Source: JAGLSB01 sp023135955 (GTDB taxonomy: Bacteria; Bacteroidota; Bacteroidia; Bacteroidales; GCA-2748055). Taken from it: a stretch of DNA of 12,086 nt. The translations under genes and the position numbers were made by a program. The stretch covers positions 1-12,086 of the forward strand of contig DAOVIO010000126.1 in assembly GCA_030673645.1 (NCBI GenBank), in the 5' to 3' direction. Shown here one piece after another: positions 6,909 to 12,086 of the stretch; position 1 is the stretch's first letter, and every line of letters starts with the position of its first letter. The notes below the pieces were generated by a model, which was not told where the DNA came from, searched no databases, and saw only the letters and a program-made list of their open reading frames with translations.

Positions 6909-8189
6909 TTAATGTGTGATCGTAAATGAATCTAATACGGTGCCCGGCTCATCACATACATCATCTTCAAGAGGCATATAATCGCGATCACCACTTTTCA
7001 TACAGTGCACTGAACAGAGTAATTCACCCCGGATTTCATTATTTGTAAATTCTAACACCAAAATACTATAGTGGATTACTCGAAAAGCACAATTTTCGGG
7101 TTTTTTTGGACTTTCCCATCCTTCGTGGTAATATGATCCAGTAGGGCTATTGACAATATGGGTCAAGCCATTTTCTATGTGATACCTTTCATATTGATGA
7201 TTATGTCCGCTAAGATCAAGTACATATTTAGAATTTGATTTTCGGAGATCATCCAATACAGTCCTCAACCTTTTATCTCCCCCATTACGATTAGCAGTGC
7301 TTGTGTAAGATGATCTGTGACCATAGCTTACAATAAACTTAATATCCGGATTTTTCTGTGCCTCTGAGAATATAGCTTCGACCTGAGATTTCCATTCGGT
7401 CCAGGTTTTAGAAGTATAAGGTTCAGGATAACTAATAAACCTTGTATTGCCATAATCAAACCATCCCCAGTCTTCTCCACAGCAACTTTTTTTGGGGGAA
7501 TCTGACATGGTACCCGGATTAGGTATATCAAAGCGTCCTTTCAATGTCCGCAGATCATCAAAATCATCATATTCCCAATCGTGATTTCCCCAGGCAGGCA
7601 TCCAGGGGGCTGTTTGTGAAAACAGCATTGCATCACGGAAACGTGATTCAACCTCCTGCTGACCACCTGGTCCGGCTCCTGTAATATCGCCAGTACTGAT
7701 AACAAAATCTGGTTTTAACTGAGCAACCTGATAAAACATTGCCACACACTCGGCTGATCTTTCGTGCATATCGGTTGTAATACAAACTTTAAAATTAGCC
7801 ATACCTGGTTCGAGAGGGGTTCTGAATTCATATACCCTACCGCTATTACCAATTCTATAATAATAGAGCGTGTTAACTTCTAGTTCCGTTAGTTTTGCCT
7901 CCCAATATGGGCCCGGACTTGAATCCCATGGGGATTTAACAGGTAAAAATTCAGGATGTACTCCATCAACTCTGTTTCTAAGATTTTTAGGATCAGTGCC
8001 ATAACTAATATGGTCAGCCGTACCAGTCCAGTCAAATGTCATAGCAGTATTGCTTATGATTGTAAAGTGAATCTGATCAAGTACTTCTAAAATATTTCCA
8101 TCATGATCAAGTTCCTGTGCATTCATACTACCAGAGAATGGTAATAAAAGGACTGTAAATAAGATTAAATTTGGAATTAATTTTTTCAT
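6909..8189 (-). CDS. Secreted metallophosphoesterase, purple-acid-phosphatase-like
   Basis: This 426-residue protein has a type I signal peptide (1-24, likely cleavage after SMNA). Residues about 38-126 look like the fibronectin-type N-terminal domain of purple acid phosphatases (ISYGTDP, LYYYRIGN). The calcineurin-like catalytic domain follows with all expected metal motifs: TTDMHE (Asp140, His142), STGDITG (Asp168), WGNHDWEYD (Asn202, His203), SYGHR (His291) and LSGHNH (His329, His331). The GDxxY tyrosine that gives true purple acid phosphatases their iron charge-transfer colour is absent (GDITG), so a non-purple dinuclear phosphoesterase is more likely. Many Cys residues (Cys136, 148, 236, 237, 367, 392, 396, 412) suggest disulfides after export. 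The substrate is unknown; phosphate or sulfate esters on the target glycan, or general phosphate scavenging, are possible. The gene is flanked by the two dispersed repeat copies. Confidence 0.93.
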   Translation of the reverse strand: MKKLIPNLILFTVLLLPFSGSMNAQELDHDGNILEVLDQIHFTIISNTAMTFDWTGTADHISYGTDPKNLRNRVDGVHPEFLPVKSPWDSSPGPYWEAKLTELEVNTLYYYRIGNSGRVYEFRTPLEPGMANFKVCITTDMHERSAECVAMFYQVAQLKPDFVISTGDITGAGPGGQQEVESRFRDAMLFSQTAPWMPAWGNHDWEYDDFDDLRTLKGRFDIPNPGTMSDSPKKSCCGEDWGWFDYGNTRFISYPEPYTSKTWTEWKSQVEAIFSEAQKNPDIKFIVSYGHRSSYTSTANRNGGDKRLRTVLDDLRKSNSKYVLDLSGHNHQYERYHIENGLTHIVNSPTGSYYHEGWESPKKPENCAFRVIHYSILVLEFTNNEIRGELLCSVHCMKSGDRDYMPLEDDVCDEPGTVLDSFTITH

Positions 8190-8338
8190 CTGTTTATAAT
8201 TTAATTTAATGTTCAGATAGGGACATCCAAATTACTATCATCCCTTGAGATTAATTTTTAGCCTTGATTATTTCATGTTTTAATTAGTATATAAGCCAAG
8301 TTATTTTCTTAATTGAGTTCTTTTCCTCCATTGTTTAT

Positions 8339-8420
8339 TACCCCTCCCTGGCTCTCCCCTAAAAGGGAGGGAATAGTTTGTCATTTATTATGAACCTCCA
8401 TCAAAACTCTTGCCTCCACC
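8339..8420. repeat. Dispersed intergenic repeat, decayed copy lacking its right end
   Basis: This stretch aligns base by base with the left two thirds of the repeat at 6682-6800: TACCCCTCCCTGGC, CTCCCCTAAA, GGAGGGAATAGTTTGTC, then TTTATT and TTGCCTCCACC. The subterminal and right terminal inverted repeats and the central hairpin are missing. A strong local hairpin remains: CTCCC (8354-8358) with GGGAG (8365-8369), extendable by two pairs. It lies in the 274-nt gap between the PL11 lyase stop and the metallophosphoesterase start, with the same orientation as the intact copy. No open frame or terminator T-tract is associated. Confidence 0.75.
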
Positions 8421-8463
8421 CTATATTTCATTCATTTGTACATATCATCCTCAAATTAATAAT

Positions 8464-10827
8464 TTAATGAGGATTTACTTTAAAAGCTGGTAATGAGGCA
8501 TAGCCCTGTGATTGCTGACAAACATCCAAACGATATATCGGGTCGCGTAAAAGACTTATGCGTCTGTCTGTTGCAGGAATCGTTGTTGTATATATCCTCA
8601 ATTCTCCATTTACAGCAATAATTACTTCCTCCCGCCAATCTCCAAAAACATCTCCTATCGCTAATGGTCTATCCGGAAATACCACACTCCTTTCAAGGCC
8701 ATCTGGATAATCAACCAGACAATTCTTGTCGAGATCAAAATACTCACGCTGAAGATCTGCGTCCCAAAAAGCAGCATGACGGGTAATATTTTTCTCCTTA
8801 GAAAGCAGCTTCCCATCTGCAGAAAATAACCAGTAATTATCTAATCCTTCATCTCCAGCCCATATTTCAACACCAGGTTCATTCGCATCAATATCTGCAA
8901 TTAATCCATAATGACAATGTCGTGATTCTTCATCGATTCCCCAGATAAGTTCACCGGTTTTGGCATCCAGTAGGCAAACTCCATTTTTTTCCATACCTGG
9001 TTCTATACATAAGTATACTTCGAGCCCGGGATTATTTGGATCAAACTCACCAACTATGCAGCGATCGGGATGACCATGTCCACTGCCGGAATTATATCCA
9101 TACATACCACCTATGGGAGTCAACATTTCATGATTTGTCCAAAGTCCAACACCATTATCATCAATCACAGCCCCTCCAATTATTACTTCATCGCGTCCGT
9201 CATCATCAACATCGATCCCATGTACACAATGAGCACCCTGACCGGTATAGCTGAGTCCTCCTTCTTCCCTGTCATTCCATTCCCAGAGTTGACGCAGCAG
9301 ACCATTCTCCAGTGTATAGGCAGCAAGAGCAATTACGTCGTAGGTTCCCCGTTCAGCAATAATACATGGTGTTTTTCCATCGAGGTAAGCCACACAAAGC
9401 TGATTTCTGTTCATGGATTCATGTGTATCATAACCCTCTCTCGGGATCCAGTCGGTACGAGTAATCTCATTTCCTGTTTTACCATCCAGGATCATCAGAT
9501 ATTCAGGGCCGCTGGCAACATGTCCATCTGGTTGACGTGGGTCTCCTTCTCCAGCTTTCAAAGCAACCTCTGCGCATCCATCCCCATCGAAGTCATATAT
9601 AAGGTATGGAGAAAACCAAGCTCCCATCTCAATTGACCATCCCATATCATATTGCCACATCAATGTGCCGTCTAAACGATATGCTTCTAATTTGTAAGTT
9701 TCCGGACTTGGCTGCCATAATCCCTTTCTTTCTGTACCATCTCCGGCCCATGGATCAAAGCTTATATCCGGAGTTTTAATTACATATTCGAATTGCCCAT
9801 CTCCGTCCAAATCACCAACACCAGCCTTGTTTGCACTATAATCACCAGCCAACATAATAGAGATATATGAATCTGCTTTGGTAGGTAAAGTAACTTCTGT
9901 ATTTTCTGATGAAATTCCTTCAACACCATTTACAATATTGCAGACAAAATATGTTGATGTTTCATTCATTACAGGATTTTTGTCTATGAAGTCAGTAGTG
10001 TTGAAAACAGGGTTTTCATTAAGAAGAATAGGTGAATTGTTCCCTGAAACACGATAAACATTAAATCCTTCTGAACCAGCATCTGTTTCGAGAAGACGCC
10101 AGCCAATATAAACCTCCTTATTTTCTACTGGTAAAGCAATAATGCCCCGGTTTAGTTTTTCAATAACACGCCCTTGCGCCAATCCTGTAACAAGAGGTTT
10201 CTGGGCTCTTTCATGCGGTTCAGGAGGCCCTGAATAAACCTGAATGTCATCCAGAAAAAGATCAGTGCGGTGGCCCCCGGTAAAACGGATCTGCATCTGG
10301 TTACAACCATCGGGTACAATTACTTCTGCTACAAATTGCATCCAGTGGCTTCTGGCATTCAACATATCTTTTCCAATACCAACTTCAACGACAGCACTAT
10401 CGGCAAGTCCAATTACTTCCATCCAGACTTTTCCACAGCGATTACCGCTACTACCCTTCATCCAGGCAGTCACAGTAAAAACCTCTCCAGGCTTTACAGG
10501 ATATAGCGCATCATTAGTGAGCTTCCAAAGTGAGCCCCAACTATCTGTATCCGGGATATCCCAATAAACATGAAGAGCCTTACTACCACAACGAGAATCA
10601 TTAGAAACATTAGCCACAGGCTCACCTGCTGCCCGGTATGGGAGATCTTTTTCAGAATGCCTTGCTTCAAAATTCCATCCGATTAATTTCTCTCCTGCCA
10701 ACTCAAAATTACCATTAATAATAGCTTCCTTAATAGGTTGATTTATTTTCCCACTTGTACACGACAAGCTAATAAATAGAATAAAAATTGCACATATATG
10801 AATTGCATATTTTAAATATCCTGACAT
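8464..10827 (-). CDS. Rhamnogalacturonan lyase, polysaccharide lyase family PL11, lipoprotein with N-terminal carbohydrate-binding-like domain
   Basis: This 787-residue lyase should cleave the rhamnose-galacturonate backbone of rhamnogalacturonan I by beta-elimination, with calcium. A lipoprotein leader ends in SLSC (Cys23). Residues about 36-200 look like a CBM4/9-type jelly roll (INGNFE, WMKGSSGN, LFLDDIQVYSG). A beta-sandwich typical of PL11 follows at about 217-315 (VIEKLNRGIIAL, WRLLETD, FNVYRV), then the large propeller at about 318-787. Within it are calcium-loop motifs GDLDGDGQFE (338-347), YDFDGDGCAE (411-420) and IDVDDDGRDE (538-547), the segment LLDAKTGELIWG (619-630), FGDWREEVI (728-736), and the family-like end RIYTTTIPATDRRISLLRDP (744-763) with YR. 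The extra N-terminal domain makes it longer than the plain Bacillus enzymes. The start is fixed by AAGGAGGA, 21 nt after the PIG-L gene stop, so the two genes form an operon. Confidence 0.92.
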   Translation of the reverse strand: MSGYLKYAIHICAIFILFISLSCTSGKINQPIKEAIINGNFELAGEKLIGWNFEARHSEKDLPYRAAGEPVANVSNDSRCGSKALHVYWDIPDTDSWGSLWKLTNDALYPVKPGEVFTVTAWMKGSSGNRCGKVWMEVIGLADSAVVEVGIGKDMLNARSHWMQFVAEVIVPDGCNQMQIRFTGGHRTDLFLDDIQVYSGPPEPHERAQKPLVTGLAQGRVIEKLNRGIIALPVENKEVYIGWRLLETDAGSEGFNVYRVSGNNSPILLNENPVFNTTDFIDKNPVMNETSTYFVCNIVNGVEGISSENTEVTLPTKADSYISIMLAGDYSANKAGVGDLDGDGQFEYVIKTPDISFDPWAGDGTERKGLWQPSPETYKLEAYRLDGTLMWQYDMGWSIEMGAWFSPYLIYDFDGDGCAEVALKAGEGDPRQPDGHVASGPEYLMILDGKTGNEITRTDWIPREGYDTHESMNRNQLCVAYLDGKTPCIIAERGTYDVIALAAYTLENGLLRQLWEWNDREEGGLSYTGQGAHCVHGIDVDDDGRDEVIIGGAVIDDNGVGLWTNHEMLTPIGGMYGYNSGSGHGHPDRCIVGEFDPNNPGLEVYLCIEPGMEKNGVCLLDAKTGELIWGIDEESRHCHYGLIADIDANEPGVEIWAGDEGLDNYWLFSADGKLLSKEKNITRHAAFWDADLQREYFDLDKNCLVDYPDGLERSVVFPDRPLAIGDVFGDWREEVIIAVNGELRIYTTTIPATDRRISLLRDPIYRLDVCQQSQGYASLPAFKVNPH

Positions 10828-10832
10828 AAAAG

Positions 10833-10840
10833 TCCTCCTT
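10833..10840 (-). promoter_or_regulatory. Strong ribosome-binding site of the PL11 lyase gene
   Basis: On the minus strand AAGGAGGA lies 5 nt before the ATG at 10827, inside the 21-nt gap after the PIG-L gene. It decides the start codon and suggests efficient translation of the lyase within the operon. Confidence 0.8.
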
Positions 10841-10848
10841 AAAATAGG

Positions 10849-11757
10849 TTAATTAGTATTATCAATGACAGTAATAAATTCTTCAATCACTTCTTTTGGT
10901 TGCACTCGATTATTAATTACATAATTTCTTCCAAAACCTCCATTCTGACTTACATGCTTATCAAGAGCTTCGTATTTGGTGTCCAAATATTGTTCTACCT
11001 CAATTTGAACATCAGGAATGCCCCGGCAGTTATCCTGGTTATACTTATCTAATAGCCATCCATTAACTGTCATCCACAATTTACCTACAGGAATATTTTG
11101 ATCCATTGCCCTTGTAAAAGCTTGATACATTATATATGCACCATTGCCATGGTCGTGCTTTTCACCGCCAAGAGTATGCATAATGACAATCTCTGGTTTA
11201 TATTTTCTTAATAAATCAATAACAACACCTACATCTTTGCTGCTCCGTGTTGCAACGCTAACTACCTGTCTTCCTGGTGGTTGATATTGATACCACTCAT
11301 CGCTTCCAATATAACACTGTTTACGTCCCATCCAGAACCAGGTTTCCCTGAAATATAAGAACTCAGGAATTGCACCAAAAACTGCAGCAGCCTGCCTGGC
11401 TTCTTCCTCACGAATTTGAATTGATTCCAGGCCACCAACCGGAAATTCGTATGAAGAGGCTGAGATCGTGAAATCAGGACCTTCATCAAAATGTGGCGTT
11501 CTTTCAAGATTACAACCTGCAGTATTATTTGTGTAGCACACATAAACTCCTTCATATCCATTGTCCATATATTTTGCCAGAGTTCCTCCGGCTATTTCAT
11601 CCACATCATCAGCGTGAGCACCGAATACCATTATGCACTTCCGGGGGTTTTCTGTTTCTTGCGCAGTAATTAAACTACACAGAAAAAGAAATATCAGAAG
11701 AACTAAAGTTGATAATGCAGGAAATTTGTCTTGTCGCTTTGTTTTGATAATATTCAT
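10849..11757 (-). CDS. Secreted PIG-L/LmbE-family zinc-dependent deacetylase
   Basis: This 302-residue protein belongs to the PIG-L/LmbE fold, whose members remove N-acetyl groups from GlcNAc-type sugars or conjugates. A basic N-region (KTKRQDK) and hydrophobic core end at LITAQ, giving a type I signal peptide of about 32 residues, so it acts outside the cytoplasm. The zinc motif is GAHADDVDE (46-54): His48 and Asp51 are predicted zinc ligands and Asp50 the base, with Ala replacing the usual Pro of AHPDD. The second half of the site is EKHDHGNGA (199-207), giving His201, Asp202 and His203, with His203 the likely third ligand. It is first in the visible cluster and 21 nt ahead of the PL11 lyase. 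Deacetylation of the same glycan is an inference. No Shine-Dalgarno sequence precedes the ATG. Confidence 0.92.
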   Translation of the reverse strand: MNIIKTKRQDKFPALSTLVLLIFLFLCSLITAQETENPRKCIMVFGAHADDVDEIAGGTLAKYMDNGYEGVYVCYTNNTAGCNLERTPHFDEGPDFTISASSYEFPVGGLESIQIREEEARQAAAVFGAIPEFLYFRETWFWMGRKQCYIGSDEWYQYQPPGRQVVSVATRSSKDVGVVIDLLRKYKPEIVIMHTLGGEKHDHGNGAYIMYQAFTRAMDQNIPVGKLWMTVNGWLLDKYNQDNCRGIPDVQIEVEQYLDTKYEALDKHVSQNGGFGRNYVINNRVQPKEVIEEFITVIDNTN

Positions 11758-11890
11758 TTTTGGTGATAATTTAAATATTTATGTTTTTCTGAAAGATATA
11801 CTTAGGTTATTTTTTAGTTTTAAAATCATCATTCATTGAACATCATATTTAGAAAATTGGTCTTGGAACTAAAATAAATCAAATTAATAC

Positions 11891-11902
11891 TACTAAATAG
11901 TA
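11891..11902. promoter_or_regulatory. Small palindrome TACTA-AA-TAGTA, possible operator
   Basis: This is a perfect 5-bp inverted repeat with a 2-bp spacer, about 134 bp upstream of the PIG-L start. In AT-rich DNA a palindrome of this size can occur by chance. Its position ahead of the first visible gene is the only reason to note it. Confidence 0.15.
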
Positions 11903-12048
11903 CTCTACATTTCAATTGTAATACTTTTATAATACGCTGGGTTGAATAGCCTGATTTTCATAAGAAATTTGAAATATTTACATGCATAGAACTCTTGTTA
12001 ATTTCCTTTCGAAGTTGTATTACATGGTAGTTAGATGGTGTTATCCTT

Positions 12049-12074
12049 CAAATTTAGGCAATTATTCAAATATA
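12049..12074 (-). promoter_or_regulatory. Two weak candidate Bacteroidetes -7 boxes
   Basis: On the minus strand TATATTTG (12067-12074) and TAAATTTG (12049-12056) both fit the Bacteroidetes -7 consensus TAnnTTTG. The -33 TTTG expected about 20 bp upstream is absent for the second box and would lie outside the window for the first. Use of either would give a leader of nearly 300 nt before the PIG-L gene. Confidence 0.2.
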
Positions 12075-12086
12075 ATTGATAATTTA

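Larger units (their letters stand above)
11758..12086. other. Gene-free AT-rich region upstream of the PIG-L gene
   Basis: No convincing gene lies in these 329 bases on either strand; the short plus-strand frame reaching into it has no supporting signs. As the region ahead of the first visible gene, it should hold the promoter or a leader, unless the operon continues further right. It contains a small perfect palindrome (11891-11902) and two weak promoter-like boxes (12049-12074). No riboswitch fold or terminator could be recognised by eye. Confidence 0.6.

Noticed and set aside
6721..6912. 63-codon plus-strand frame in the gap before the NHL gene
   Set aside because: It starts inside the palindromic repeat and has no ribosome site or recognisable protein features; the repeat copy at 8339-8420 does not preserve it.
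9070..9636. 188-codon open frame on the plus strand
   Set aside because: It lies wholly antisense to the well-supported PL11 lyase, has no signal, domain or ribosome site, and its residues are what antisense reading of that gene would give.
1..12086. CRISPR array, tRNA or rRNA gene, transposase or SusC/SusD pair
   Set aside because: No regularly spaced identical repeats with spacers, no cloverleaf or rRNA-like sequence, and no protein with transposase, TonB-receptor or SusD features was found in any frame.

Overview
The window looks like part of a carbohydrate-degradation locus from a Bacteroidota (Bacteroidetes) bacterium. The evidence is AT-rich DNA, MKK-type lipoprotein and signal-peptide leaders on every gene, mostly A/T-rich start regions without Shine-Dalgarno sequences, and a gene content typical of polysaccharide utilization. 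A marine or gut Bacteroidales/Marinilabiliales-type organism is plausible, but nothing in the window fixes the genus.

All eight protein genes lie on the minus strand and read from right to left. In transcription order they are: a secreted PIG-L/LmbE-type zinc deacetylase (10849-11757); a family PL11 rhamnogalacturonan lyase lipoprotein with an N-terminal carbohydrate-binding-like domain (8464-10827), 21 nt behind the first gene; a secreted purple-acid-phosphatase-like metallophosphoesterase (6909-8189); a secreted six-blade NHL-repeat propeller (5658-6614); a lipoprotein with an apparent TIM barrel and no recognised family (3677-5518); a lipoprotein with polysaccharide-deacetylase-like features (1594-3645); a GH27 alpha-galactosidase lipoprotein (237-1514); and the first 75 codons of another exported protein, possibly a GH123/DUF4091-type glycosidase, cut by the window edge (1-225).

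The best-supported functions are the PL11 lyase and the GH27 galactosidase. Together they point to rhamnogalacturonan I or a similar galactose-decorated plant or algal glycan. The lyase would cut the backbone, the galactosidase would remove terminal alpha-galactose, and the two deacetylase-like proteins could remove acyl groups. All products carry export signals, so the cluster makes an extracytoplasmic enzyme set. No SusC/SusD pair, transporter, regulator or sugar kinase is visible, so those must lie outside the window if this is a complete utilization locus.

Three intergenic gaps stand out. The gaps at 6615-6908 and 8190-8463 carry two copies of one dispersed palindromic repeat (119 bp, and a decayed copy of about 82 bp). 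The gap at 5519-5657 carries a 10-bp-periodic CTTTGTG repeat and a 13-bp tandem repeat. The 329 bp upstream of the first gene contain no gene and only weak promoter candidates. No RNA genes, CRISPR arrays, transposase genes or convincing intrinsic terminators were seen.
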